NCBI RefSeq assembly: GCF_042885655.1
Contig: NZ_JBHVRO010000012.1
Location: 1-64,000, forward strand
Length of the DNA stretch: 64,000 nt
Origin: Psychrobacillus sp042885655
Lineage (GTDB): Bacteria; Bacillota; Bacilli; Bacillales_A; Planococcaceae
Direction: 5' to 3'
Below, piece by piece: positions 55,380 through 64,000 of this stretch. The notes below the pieces were generated by a model. The model saw only the letters and a list, made by a program, of their open reading frames with translations, searched no databases and had not been told where the DNA came from. The position numbers were made by a program, and so were the translations under genes. Position 1 is the stretch's first letter, and every line of letters begins with the position of its first letter.

Positions 55380-56360
55380 GATGCATATCACTACGTTTAC
55401 TTAAACTATTTCTATCCTCTTAACTATAGCTGTTCTAAATCTTATTGCTAAGTACTACTCACTTAATGGATTGTAGTGAAAGCTGGCGACTCCAGCGGGA
55501 TGAGTGAGACAGATGAAACATCACAACGAACGCGTAAGCGGCGGTGATGGTTCATCGCTCACCCCGCGGAAAGCGTCCACCTGAAACGAAAATCCAAGGT
55601 ATTATCGTTAGGGAACTATACCTTATCCGGGTGCACAAAATTTCACCAAAATTTTAAAAAGCAATGCAACTCATATTTAACAACGATAAAAGGATGGCAT
55701 AGTCACTAAGTTTACTTAAACTATTTCTATCCTCTTAGCGATAGCAGGGATAAATCTTCTTGTTAGGTACTACTCACTTAATGGATTGTAGTGAAAGGTG
55801 GTGACTCCAGTCGGAGGCCAACAGGATGTTGGTCACGAAGGCGTTGCCACACGATGTGGCGCTCTTAGCCTTTGTTCTTCTGTGAGACAGATGGGCCATC
55901 ACAACGAACGCGTAGCGGCGGTGATGGCCCATCTCTCACCCCGCGGAACGCGTCCACCTAAAACGGAAATCCGCGGTATTATTAATTCTTTAAAGTACTA
56001 TCAACATTAGTTAGAGAACTATACTTTTCCCAAGATTTTAAAAAGCAATAGCATCTCTTATTTAACAACGATTACTGGATTACATATTAACTTCGTTTAC
56101 TTAGACTATTTCTATCCCCTTAGCTATAGCTGGTAAATTTCTTGTTAGGAAATACTCACTTAATGGATTGGAGTGAAAGGTAGCGACTCCAGTCGGAGGC
56201 CAACAAGATGTTGGTCACGAAGGCGTTGCCACACGATGTGGCGCTCTTAGCCTTTGTTCCTCTGTGAGACAGATGTGCCATCACAACGAACGCGTAGCGG
56301 CGCCCTCGCGGAAAGCGTCCACCTGAAACGGAAATCCGAGGTATTATTTAATTCTTTAAA
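55380..56360 (+). repeat. three tandem family R-like units
   Basis: A TTTACTTAAACTATTTCTAT-type anchor recurs at 55396, 55711 and 56096. Each unit carries TACTCACTTAATGGATTG, a GACTCCAG start, AACGAACGCGTA loop and GCGGAAAGCGTCCACC (or a variant) tail. Units 2 and 3 have the 65-bp hairpin module (GGCCAACA, GTTGGTCACGAAGGC), unit 1 does not. Unit 2 holds GATGGGCCATCAC (55890-55902) paired with 55921-55933 plus an outer GTGAGA/TCTCAC. Confidence 0.8.
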
Positions 56361-56441
56361 GTACCATAAACACTGATTTCGCAGGAAGAAAATCCATATA
56401 TTTTCTTATCTTTTAAAAAAAGATGCCACTTGGGCACCTAT

Positions 56442-57515
56442 TTAAACATTTAATTTTATTGTTTCTAAAGTTGTACGATCGCAAGTCTTTACTAATTTAG
56501 TAATTAACTCTTTTGCAGCAGCATAATCATCCGTATGAATAATAGAAGCAGAAGTATGAATATAACGAGAGCAAATTCCGATTACAGCACTCGGTACACC
56601 TTCATTTGAAGTATGAACACGTCCTGCATCCGTTCCACCTTGCGAGATAAAATATTGATATGGGATGTTATTTGTTTCTGCTGTATCTAATACAAATTCT
56701 CTCATACCACGATGAGTTATCATTGAACGGTCAAAAATGCGTAAAAGAGTTCCTTTTCCAAGTTGACCAAATTCATTTTTATCACCAGAAGCATCATTTG
56801 CAGGGCTTGCGTCTAATGCAAAGAATAGATCAGGATTAATCATATTTGCAGATGCTTGTGCACCACGTAGGCCAACCTCTTCCATTACATTAGCTCCAGA
56901 ATACAACATATTAGGCAGTTTGTCATTTTGCACTTCTTTTAAAAGTTCAATGGCTAATCCGCAACCATAACGGTTGTCCCAAGCTTTTGCCATAATTTTT
57001 TTGTCATTTGCCATTGGTGTGAATGGACATACAGGAACAATTTGATCACCAGGTTTAACGCCCATACGTAGAACATCTTCTTTGTCGTCTGCACCAATAT
57101 CAATTAGCATATTTCTAACATCCATTGGCTTATTTCGCATTTCATCACTCAATAAATGAGGAGGTATTGAACCGATTACACCTGGAATAGTTTTATTATA
57201 CGTTACAATCTCAACTCGTTGAGCAAGCAGTACTTGACTCCACCAACCACCCAATGTTTGAAAACGAATCATTCCGTTATCTGTAATGCCAGATACCATA
57301 AAACCAACTTCATCCATATGCCCTGCAACTAAAATTTTCGGACCATTTTCATCGCCTTTTTTCAAGCCGAAAATGCCTCCTAAATTATCTTGTACAATTT
57401 CATCTGAATACTTTTCAAGCTCACTGCGCATGAAATTACGTACTGCATGCTCATTACCTGGTGCGCCCGGTAATTCTGTTAATGTTTTAAATAGCGAACG
57501 AGTTTCTTCATTCAT
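56442..57515 (-). CDS. ytoP: M42 family glutamyl aminopeptidase-like protein
   Basis: Metal-dependent aminopeptidase, 357 residues from ATG 57515 (AGGAGG upstream). VAGHMDEVGFMVSGI holds the first metal ligands, KAWDNRYGCGLAIELL the bridging Asp, NVMEEVGLRGAQAS the catalytic Glu pair, and FALDASPAND and GTDAGRVHTSNEGVPSAVIG follow. Cytosolic peptide breakdown. Position matches B. subtilis ytoP. Confidence 0.94.
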   Translation of the reverse strand: MNEETRSLFKTLTELPGAPGNEHAVRNFMRSELEKYSDEIVQDNLGGIFGLKKGDENGPKILVAGHMDEVGFMVSGITDNGMIRFQTLGGWWSQVLLAQRVEIVTYNKTIPGVIGSIPPHLLSDEMRNKPMDVRNMLIDIGADDKEDVLRMGVKPGDQIVPVCPFTPMANDKKIMAKAWDNRYGCGLAIELLKEVQNDKLPNMLYSGANVMEEVGLRGAQASANMINPDLFFALDASPANDASGDKNEFGQLGKGTLLRIFDRSMITHRGMREFVLDTAETNNIPYQYFISQGGTDAGRVHTSNEGVPSAVIGICSRYIHTSASIIHTDDYAAAKELITKLVKTCDRTTLETIKLNV

Positions 57516-57678
57516 CTGTAAAAGCCTCCTAAAGCTGGGTTTCAATTTTAAAATATAGATTCCACTTCTATTGTAATAAATGTTGGAATCGTTTACTACA
57601 TAAAAACTTCGACTACCGAAAAATTTATTTGAATTTAGATATATGATACACTAAAAAAAAGACTAAGGAGGAATAGCA

Positions 57679-57993
57679 TTGAAACTTCGCGATTATATGA
57701 TGGGTCTTGGAACAGGTATTGTGATCGGTGTAGTAGCTAGTCAAGCAGCCAGTAAAATAGACTTGAATAGATCAGCAGAACTTGTATTAAAGGAGATAAA
57801 AAATTCATTTAAACAAGAAGGTCCGATAGATGGATCATGGATTTACATGCATCCCGAGCCGTTTCAGAAAGAAGCTATTCACTTAAATGTATATAAAGGT
57901 GGTATTTCCCGAGTAAAAAATGGTCTACTCGAACAATTTGAATTTGCTGCAGACGCAAAAACGGGAACAGTTGTGGAGTTAGTTAAGATTTAA
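57679..57993 (+). CDS. ytzB: YtzB-like small PepSY-type protein
   Basis: 104 residues from TTG 57679 with AAGGAGG upstream. An N-terminal hydrophobic helix (MGLGTGIVIGVVASQAA) is followed by a short domain with SWIYMHPEPFQKEAIHLNVYKGG, in line with YtzB. Divergent from ytoP. Function unknown; membrane-tethered, probably facing out. Confidence 0.85.
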   Translation: MKLRDYMMGLGTGIVIGVVASQAASKIDLNRSAELVLKEIKNSFKQEGPIDGSWIYMHPEPFQKEAIHLNVYKGGISRVKNGLLEQFEFAADAKTGTVVELVKI

Positions 57994-58044
57994 ATAAACC
58001 CTAAGGAATCTACTTTTTAGTCGCAATATCAAGCTTACATTCAG

Positions 58045-58088
58045 ACTTTAGACATACTCGGAAAAAACGAGTTTGTCTAAAGTTTTTT
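58045..58088 (+). terminator. terminator of ytzB
   Basis: ACTTTAGACA pairs with TGTCTAAAGT and inner ACTCG with CGAGT, followed by six T. Confidence 0.85.
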
Positions 58089-58129
58089 CTATAAAAATAC
58101 AATGAAAAAAAGCGAGTCCGAAAAAAGAC

Positions 58130-58210
58130 ACTTGTTTTCCGAGGATGAATCATCGAACCTTCATTGCCAACATATGTTGGTCATGAAGGCGTTGCCGCAG
58201 GAGTCTCCTG
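58130..58210 (-). repeat. family R fragment with hairpin module
   Basis: Contains CCAACA and TGTTGG followed by GGCGTTGCC and CAGGAGTCTCCTGT, part of the module seen in other copies. Confidence 0.5.
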
Positions 58211-58286
58211 TCTTTTCCTTCTATTTATTAATCAAGTGTTCTGCGATGATATCAAAAATATCTAGAGAATGAGCAGGAAGAATAAT

Positions 58287-58326
58287 AAAAAGGTTTCGGG
58301 AATGTTGGACATTCCCGAAACCTTTT
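58287..58326 (-). terminator. terminator of ytnP unit
   Basis: AAAAGGTTTCGGGAATG pairs with CATTCCCGAAACCTTTT, a perfect 17-bp stem that ends the ytnP gene series. Confidence 0.92.
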
Positions 58327-58353
58327 CCTTTTAAAAGAGCATTTTCTCTTTTC

Positions 58354-59199
58354 TTAACGAGTACGTTTGATTTTATCTACTATTTCTTTTCCATCACTGG
58401 ACCATTTTACCAAACGATAAAAGGCATCATGATAAAAACTGAACCAGTAATTTTGGCGTAACCCTTCATTTACCCATTTTTCTTTGGCAAAAACAGAAGT
58501 CATTGGATAATCGTCATATGCTAACACCCATAATGGATTTTGGTGTGCATGGGTTGGCATCAAATCTGCCATATGAATAATTGTTTCTCCGTTTTGTTTA
58601 AACAAAATAATACTATGTCCATCACTATGTCCACCAGTATGAACCATCTCGATTCCATCCATAACTTGAATGGATCCTGAAAACGGGATAACTTGCCCTT
58701 CAATTGGTTCCCAATTCTCTTTCCAATAGGTATTTCGAGAACGAATATTTGGATTTTTCATTTCATTCCATTCAACATCCGAGACATAAATCTTAGCATT
58801 TGGAAAGCTCGGAACTAGTCTGTCACCTTCCCATTTTGTTAGCCCACATGCATGGTCAAAATGGAGATGTGTCATAAGAATTATATCGATATCTTCTGGT
58901 AATTTTCCTAGTTGAGCTAAATCATCCTCCACCTGAGATTGATCGGACACTCCATAGTTTCGGAGTTGTTTCTCCGTAAATTTCCCGAAGCCAAGACCTG
59001 CTTCCATCAATATATTATGTCCTTTGTATTGAATGAAAAGCGGATCCGATGGTAATTCAATTTGATTCTTTTCATTGACGGGATATTTCTTTTCCCATAA
59101 TGGTTTTGGAACAACACCGAACATAGCTCCTCCATCCATGTAAGTTGTCCCGCCCTTTAGCCAAGTGAACGACATGTCATGAAATTGAAATGTATCCAT
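58354..59199 (-). CDS. ytnP: YtnP-like metallo-beta-lactamase-fold hydrolase
   Basis: 281 residues. The metal motif HLHFDHACG, DVEWNEM and the later HTGGHSDGHS and HMADLMPT fit the lactonase branch of the metallo-beta-lactamase superfamily. B. subtilis YtnP is reported as an acyl-homoserine-lactone-type lactonase that quenches signalling; that activity is inferred here. It follows trmB by 16 bp. Confidence 0.9.
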   Translation of the reverse strand: MDTFQFHDMSFTWLKGGTTYMDGGAMFGVVPKPLWEKKYPVNEKNQIELPSDPLFIQYKGHNILMEAGLGFGKFTEKQLRNYGVSDQSQVEDDLAQLGKLPEDIDIILMTHLHFDHACGLTKWEGDRLVPSFPNAKIYVSDVEWNEMKNPNIRSRNTYWKENWEPIEGQVIPFSGSIQVMDGIEMVHTGGHSDGHSIILFKQNGETIIHMADLMPTHAHQNPLWVLAYDDYPMTSVFAKEKWVNEGLRQNYWFSFYHDAFYRLVKWSSDGKEIVDKIKRTR

Positions 59200-59215
59200 T
59201 CTATCAGGTCCCCTT

Positions 59216-59857
59216 TTACACGTATTTTGCTTCTACTCGATAAATTGGTTGTCCTTTTGCAGAAAACTTCTCCTCGTATTCTGTCATAATATTATCTACC
59301 GGCATATTTGCATGTAAGTCGAGTGAAACGTCTTTTATTAACATTCCATAAGCCGACATACTCGTTAAAGAATATTCGAATAAGCCACGATTATCCGTTT
59401 TAAAATGAATTTCAGCATTATCTATTAAAATAGATTCATATAATTTCAAAAACCCTTCATGTGTTAGACGTCTTTTTGCATGTCTAATTTTTGGCCAAGG
59501 ATCGGAGAAGTTTAAATATACTCGGTCCACATCATTTTTTTCAAAGTACTTCGCTAAATCTGCTCCATTAACTTTTAACAAGCGTAAATTTGGTAGTGGT
59601 TGTGCCTCGAGTGCATTTTCTAGTGCACTCACTATAACACTATCATATAGTTCAATCCCAATATAATTAATAGCAGGATTTTGTTTTGCCATGCCAGTGA
59701 TAAACTGCCCTTTTCCTGTACCAACTTCTATATGTAGTGGATTATTATTATTAAATTCTGTATCCCATTTTCCCTTTAGATCTTCTGGATTTGGAATTAC
59801 AATTTCAGGATGAGCATTTATGAAATCCTCTGCCCACGGTTTGTGTCTTAACCTCAT
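59216..59857 (-). CDS. trmB: tRNA (guanine-46-N7) methyltransferase
   Basis: 213 residues. SAM loop HIEVGTGKGQFITGMA, then LNFSDPWPKIRHAKRRLT and YSLTSMSAYG, all TrmB signatures. Followed on the same strand by ytnP. Confidence 0.96.
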   Translation of the reverse strand: MRLRHKPWAEDFINAHPEIVIPNPEDLKGKWDTEFNNNNPLHIEVGTGKGQFITGMAKQNPAINYIGIELYDSVIVSALENALEAQPLPNLRLLKVNGADLAKYFEKNDVDRVYLNFSDPWPKIRHAKRRLTHEGFLKLYESILIDNAEIHFKTDNRGLFEYSLTSMSAYGMLIKDVSLDLHANMPVDNIMTEYEEKFSAKGQPIYRVEAKYV

Positions 59858-59861
59858 TACA

Positions 59862-60800
59862 TTAACTCCCTTTACTTTTTGGATTGACTAATTTCCAAGC
59901 TTTTGATTGTACAGAAAAAAAGTAGCTTTGATCAATATATGTCATACAAGAGAATTCCCCATCTACATGCCCATATACTTGATCATGCATTGTTATTGTA
60001 AAATTCTTCGCTTGAAGTTGTTTCACTTCTTTATACTTTGTATGTTTGCCGAAAAAAACAGTTCCGAAAATAAATAATAACTTCCATCTAGCTAACTTAT
60101 TCACTACTGTCATTTCGATTAATTGATCATTTGGTTGAGAGTTCGGTGATATCTTCATACCCCCACCGAAAAACGGCTGGTTACATACTACAATAAACCA
60201 AACATCATCAAACTTTATCGTATCTTGTTCTGTATGTAAAGTGAAGGAAAATCTTTTAAATGTTAATAGTTCTTTTATCACATAAAGTATGTATGTAACT
60301 TTCCCTAATCCCAAGCAATTCAACCGCTTTTTCCATTTGGAATTATTGACAGCATAACCAACTTTCGCATCAAAGCCAAATCCTGCATTATTAACAAACC
60401 CATAAGAGTCTTTGCTTGTTGTTAGTTTTCCAAAATCAAATTCCTCATAGGTATCCAATTCATTTACATATTCATTTAACTGTTCTGTTCTATGGAAAAC
60501 AGGAAATGTTCGACCAAAATCATTTCCACTACCCGCTGAAATAACTCCGATTCGAACATGTTCATAATCAGTAACACCAGAAATTATTTCGTGAATTGTT
60601 CCATCTCCACCTATAGCAATAATGATTAACTCTTCTTTACTACTTTCCGCACATTTCTTAGCAATTTCTGTTGCGTGTCCGATGTATTCTGTCAGAAAAT
60701 AAGTGTACGGAATAGTGAGGCTGGATTTCCAGAGCGACCATGTTTTTTTCGCTCGTCCATTACCTGCATATTCGTTCACGATAAAGACGATTTTATTCAT
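59862..60800 (-). CDS. ytlR: diacylglycerol/lipid kinase family protein
   Basis: 312 residues. GGDGTIHEIISG is the nucleotide-binding loop of the DAGK catalytic domain, AGSGNDFGRT and GKLTTSK follow. Phosphorylates a lipid such as diacylglycerol or a related one; the substrate is not shown. Overlaps the upstream ytlQ by 8 bp and lies 4 bp before trmB. Confidence 0.9.
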   Translation of the reverse strand: MNKIVFIVNEYAGNGRAKKTWSLWKSSLTIPYTYFLTEYIGHATEIAKKCAESSKEELIIIAIGGDGTIHEIISGVTDYEHVRIGVISAGSGNDFGRTFPVFHRTEQLNEYVNELDTYEEFDFGKLTTSKDSYGFVNNAGFGFDAKVGYAVNNSKWKKRLNCLGLGKVTYILYVIKELLTFKRFSFTLHTEQDTIKFDDVWFIVVCNQPFFGGGMKISPNSQPNDQLIEMTVVNKLARWKLLFIFGTVFFGKHTKYKEVKQLQAKNFTITMHDQVYGHVDGEFSCMTYIDQSYFFSVQSKAWKLVNPKSKGS

Positions 60801-61776
60801 TTATTTCCTCACTGTCTACTTCCCACCCGGCTCTAGAATAGGAAGTTGTTTGGACAAGGTCAAGTATCGCTTGAGCGGCTTTGAATTGCATATGTTTCAT
60901 AGGGGAAGGAGAAGATTTTAATGCCATAAACCAATCTGGAAATTTCCTCGAATCAACAAATTGAGTATTAAAAGAAGTACCAGGGTAATCTATATAACCA
61001 TTTCTCGATAAAATTACTTTCCTAATCGGCAAATCAATATCTTCTTTCTTTATTATTTGCAATAGGATTGACTCCATCCTATTTAAACTTACCATTGGAC
61101 TTAGTACTTTTTTCTCTTCCTTACCACTTTTTCGCAACCAAAATCGATCACTACTTCCTATAAAGGCGTCTAAATCATTACCCTCTAGAACAACTATACA
61201 AATAATTTCTGTAGGCAAAATAAGCAGAATATCTAGTTCGACTGGAGCCTTTTTTAATTTCAAAATAGGATAATAAAACAAAAAATAATTATCTGGAAGC
61301 TGCAAAGTAAGTGTTCGTAATAATTTATCACGCATAAACTTTGGATCAACATATGACTTTTCACGTAATGTAGAGCTAGCCCACTTCAATTGAAAATGAA
61401 AAAGCTGATTTAAATACATTCGCTTTAATTCATCTTTTGTTTGTGGGTTGTACACAATATTTGGTTCAAAATGAAGCGAGGCAGTGTCCTCTAGCACAAC
61501 ATCTTCCTCTAGAAGCTCCGTTTCTTCCCATGTTTCCTCTTCTAAATTTCCTTCTTTATTATTTCGATTAAATAGCTTAGAAAAAAAAGACTTTTTTTCC
61601 AATACTTCTACCTCATCTTCTTTTTCTAACCATGAAGAGTCAAATGAACCTTGTTCCCATTTTACGATTGTTCGTTCCCACTGTTGCTTCTTTAACCGAA
61701 CGAATTGAGTTGGATATCTCTTTAAATCGACTTGATAACGAGATATATAATCTTGAAGCTTTACTAGTTGAGCCAT
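60793..61776 (-). CDS. ytlQ: YtlQ-like protein, possible NERD-type domain
   Basis: 327 residues. After a charged linker (about 40-100) the C-terminal two thirds has PVELDILLILPTEIICIVVL, reminiscent of the NERD nuclease-related domain (D, then hydrophobic strands), but a clear catalytic set is lacking. Its position between ytlP and ytlR matches B. subtilis ytlQ, of unknown function. Confidence 0.75.
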   Translation of the reverse strand: MAQLVKLQDYISRYQVDLKRYPTQFVRLKKQQWERTIVKWEQGSFDSSWLEKEDEVEVLEKKSFFSKLFNRNNKEGNLEEETWEETELLEEDVVLEDTASLHFEPNIVYNPQTKDELKRMYLNQLFHFQLKWASSTLREKSYVDPKFMRDKLLRTLTLQLPDNYFLFYYPILKLKKAPVELDILLILPTEIICIVVLEGNDLDAFIGSSDRFWLRKSGKEEKKVLSPMVSLNRMESILLQIIKKEDIDLPIRKVILSRNGYIDYPGTSFNTQFVDSRKFPDWFMALKSSPSPMKHMQFKAAQAILDLVQTTSYSRAGWEVDSEEINE

Positions 61777-61779
61777 TAC

Positions 61780-62322
61780 TTAACCTCCTCCACTCTGCAT
61801 GATACAAACTTCCTCGTAGCGAGGTGTATTAGTTGGATTTACTCGAAATAAAGAGAAATTAGTAACTTTAAAGGTAGTATTCTCTAATTGAAAACCTTCA
61901 ATAGATATAAATCCATTGGATGCCCATTTTTTTGCGATAGTAATATGGGCATTAAACTCTTTAGGGTTATCTACTTCAATAAAATTAGAAATTATATCGG
62001 TAACCTCTTCCTGCAAAGATGTTAAAGATTCACTTTCTTTCAATGCTGTATAAACTACTCTCGGAGTATGATTACTACCAAAATGGGAGAGCCCATTTGT
62101 CGTTAAATCAAAAGATTTCCAGTCGATATTTTGGCACGACTGGATTATTTGATCTAAGGTATTTTGCTCAATCCACCCTAAATAAAAAAGTGTAATATGC
62201 AAGTCTTCTAAAACAGGTAATGTTTTATGCGTTTCATGCAAATTAGTTCCTTTTCTTGCTTCAATAATGGAAGCCGCAAGATTATTTGGAATCTTAATAC
62301 CTAAAAAATAATGTGTATTCAT
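61780..62322 (-). CDS. thpR: RNA 2',3'-cyclic phosphodiesterase (2H family)
   Basis: 180 residues with both HxT motifs, LHITLFYLG (about 43-51) and NAHITIAKK (about 125-133), as in ThpR/LigT. It overlaps dat by 4 bp and precedes ytlQ by 3 bp. B. subtilis YtlP is the counterpart. Substrate in the cell is not certain. Confidence 0.88.
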   Translation of the reverse strand: MNTHYFLGIKIPNNLAASIIEARKGTNLHETHKTLPVLEDLHITLFYLGWIEQNTLDQIIQSCQNIDWKSFDLTTNGLSHFGSNHTPRVVYTALKESESLTSLQEEVTDIISNFIEVDNPKEFNAHITIAKKWASNGFISIEGFQLENTTFKVTNFSLFRVNPTNTPRYEEVCIMQSGGG

Positions 62323-63170
62323 TGTTCAATAGATGTTGATATTTTTTTCTCAAAAGCTTTTTGTATCTTTTCTGTCCACTCTCCACGACTACCTTTTCCA
62401 ATTATTTGACCATCAATTGAAATAATTGGCATTACTTCCGCATTTGTAGATGACATTATAAACTCATCCATTTCTAATGCTTGTTGTTTTGTAAATGCTT
62501 CTTCTACAACAGGTAAACCAACCTCTTTACAACAATCTAAAATAACTTTTCTCGTAATCCCATTTAATATTAAATTGCTTACAGGGTGAGTATAAAGAAT
62601 ACCATTTTTTATTCCGTACATATTTGAGGAAGAACCTTCTGTAATCGTTTCACCACGGTGTAATATTGCCTCATAGCAATCTTTACTAAATGCTTCTTGT
62701 TTAGCAAGTACATTACCAAGAAGATTTAACGACTTAATGTCACAACGAAGCCACCGGATATCTTCTACAAAACATGCCCTTACTCCATTCTCCAGTTGTT
62801 CTAGCGGACGAGTAGTTTCTTTTGTATATGAGGTAAGCACAGATTCTACTGCAGGGATTGGAAAATTATGTTGTCTCATACTAATACCACGAGTGACTTG
62901 TAAATAGATTTGACCATTTTTCACTTCATTCGTTTCAATTAATTCATAAATCATTTTATGCATAACATCTTTCGTATACGGAATGACTAATTGAATTTTA
63001 TCTGCACTTGCATACAAACGATCAATATGTTCAGTTGCAGTGAATAAGTCGCCATTATATATTTTGATTACTTCATAAATACCATCACCAAATTGATAAC
63101 CACGATCCTCATATCCAATATTTACTTCCTCTTCACTAACAATTTGATCATTCCATAATATTTTAGCCAT
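62319..63170 (-). CDS. dat: D-amino acid aminotransferase
   Basis: Interconverts D-alanine and D-glutamate for cell wall or other use. 283 residues from ATG 63170, the size of the well-known Bacillus enzyme. PLP lysine 146 in RCDIKSLNLLG; EDRGYQFGDGIYEVIK and ITEGSSSNMYGIKNG are family blocks. The start overlaps the end of pepV by 8 bp. Confidence 0.96.
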   Translation of the reverse strand: MAKILWNDQIVSEEEVNIGYEDRGYQFGDGIYEVIKIYNGDLFTATEHIDRLYASADKIQLVIPYTKDVMHKMIYELIETNEVKNGQIYLQVTRGISMRQHNFPIPAVESVLTSYTKETTRPLEQLENGVRACFVEDIRWLRCDIKSLNLLGNVLAKQEAFSKDCYEAILHRGETITEGSSSNMYGIKNGILYTHPVSNLILNGITRKVILDCCKEVGLPVVEEAFTKQQALEMDEFIMSSTNAEVMPIISIDGQIIGKGSRGEWTEKIQKAFEKKISTSIEQ

Positions 63171-64000
63171 TAATTTCACCTGCTTTTGTATTTTTTCCAG
63201 CTAGTTCTACTATTGCATCCGCATATATTGCTGTAGCTTTGACTAAATCTTCAATATCCACATATTCATCTACTTGATGCGCTACATCTTTTCTCCCTGG
63301 AAAAAGCATTCCAAATGCCACACCTTTTCGAAGAACACGTGCATAAGTGCCCCCTCCAATGGATAGCAATTTTGCTTCTTCTCCCGTTTGTCTCTCATAC
63401 ACTTTTTGCAAAGATTTTATGAGTATATCTTCTTTATCGACATAATGTGGCTTAGAATTAGAAGCAATATCAAGCGTAATTCCTGTATTTTGAAGTATTT
63501 CTCTACATGCTGCCAATTTTTCATCAAATGCATAACTAACAGAATAACGCATACTCACTTGGGTGCAAGACCCTTGGTTTGGAGCATAATGAATTACACC
63601 AGGATTCAATGTTGTTTCTCCTGAAACTTCATCTGCAAAGTTCAGAGATAAAGCATATCCTCTGCTGTCATCTCCAAATGATGTCACCAAAAACTCTACA
63701 AATGCTTTGGAATGAGGAGTTAAGCTTATTGTTTTTAAAAATTTTGCTAATAAGATCCCAGCATTCAAACCATCATCAGGCTCCATTGCATGCGCTGACT
63801 TACCGTGTACTAGTACTTTCACCATAGTTCCTTCTTGAACTACTTCTCCAGTAATACCCTTTTCCTGTGCAAATTCATTAAACTTCTCTTTAATAGAATG
63901 TAATCCTCCGAAAATAAGTGCAAAGGCTTCATCAGGTACCATATTTGTACGTTTTCCCGCTTGGAAAAATTGAATAGTTTCCGTATCAGATGAGCCTGTT
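63163..64000 (-). CDS. pepV: dipeptidase PepV (5' part beyond the window)
   Basis: About 279 codons of an M20-family dipeptidase; the start lies beyond the right edge. The reading frame stays open to the edge (TGSSDTETIQFFQAGKRTNMV). SAHAMEPDDGLNAGILLAKFL and SIGGGTYARVLRKGVAFGMLFPG hold metal and substrate residues. An internal ATG at 63942 is not the true start. Neighbour dat overlaps its 3' end. Confidence 0.92.
   Translation of the reverse strand, partial: TGSSDTETIQFFQAGKRTNMVPDEAFALIFGGLHSIKEKFNEFAQEKGITGEVVQEGTMVKVLVHGKSAHAMEPDDGLNAGILLAKFLKTISLTPHSKAFVEFLVTSFGDDSRGYALSLNFADEVSGETTLNPGVIHYAPNQGSCTQVSMRYSVSYAFDEKLAACREILQNTGITLDIASNSKPHYVDKEDILIKSLQKVYERQTGEEAKLLSIGGGTYARVLRKGVAFGMLFPGRKDVAHQVDEYVDIEDLVKATAIYADAIVELAGKNTKAGEING

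Noticed and set aside
1..64000. tRNA or rRNA genes
   Set aside because: None was recognised on either strand by eye; a tRNAscan-type search would be needed to exclude one fully.

Overview
The window is a piece of chromosome from an AT-rich, spore-forming member of the Bacillales. Spore formation is shown by an alpha/beta-type small acid-soluble spore protein with a sigma-G-like promoter. The gene order (ackA-ytxK-tpx-yteJ-sppA, thiI-nifS-ezrA-hisJ-ytsP, rpsD, tyrS, acsA/acuABC-ccpA-aroA, ytxGH-murC-sftA-ytpRQP, ytoP-ytzB-ytnP-trmB-ytlR-ytlQ-ytlP) follows the yt* region of Bacillus subtilis. Differences such as an extra FtsA-like gene, dat beside pepV and a methionine gamma-lyase suggest Planococcaceae (Psychrobacillus, Lysinibacillus or Solibacillus-like). 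That placement is inference from gene content, not a database match.

Layout. 1-6.1 kb is accessory: a GC-rich repeat, degraded genes, a large YobI/KAP-like membrane NTPase and a truncated tyrosine-recombinase gene. It is bracketed by two 89-bp copies of the 3' end of ackA, so it looks like an element integrated at ackA. 6.1-14.1 kb carries ackA, ytxK, tpx, yteJ, sppA, nadK2, rarD and ytcI. 14.1-26.6 kb carries interspersed repeats, the spore protein, thiI-nifS, ezrA, hisJ, ytsP, yerD, a methionine gamma-lyase, a GAF-GGDEF protein and rpsD. 26.6-29.2 kb is a second insert, flanked by two copies of the rpsD 3' end plus terminator and carrying a secreted acidic repeat protein. 29.3-41.4 kb holds a DUF3006 gene, a small ORF, tyrS with a T-box, a class A PBP, the acetate module (acsA divergent from acuABC), ccpA and aroA. 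41.5-50.6 kb holds an FtsA-like gene, an SDR gene, ytxHG, murC and sftA. 50.6-56.4 kb mixes ytpR/Q/P, a lipoprotein and a DUF84 gene with dense repeats. 56.4-64 kb is a compact series of housekeeping genes ending in pepV, cut by the right edge.

Function. Carbon overflow and acetate reuse dominate: ackA, acsA, ytcI, the AcuA/AcuC acetylation switch and the regulator CcpA, with cre-like sites before acuA and the methionine gamma-lyase. Envelope and division genes (ezrA, ftsA-like, PBP, murC, sftA) are a second theme.

Most unusual are (i) two cargo-bearing inserts that each duplicate the 3' end of a core gene, and (ii) two families of intergenic repeats built around hairpins whose arms change in compensatory fashion. 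All repeat boundaries and alignments were made by eye.
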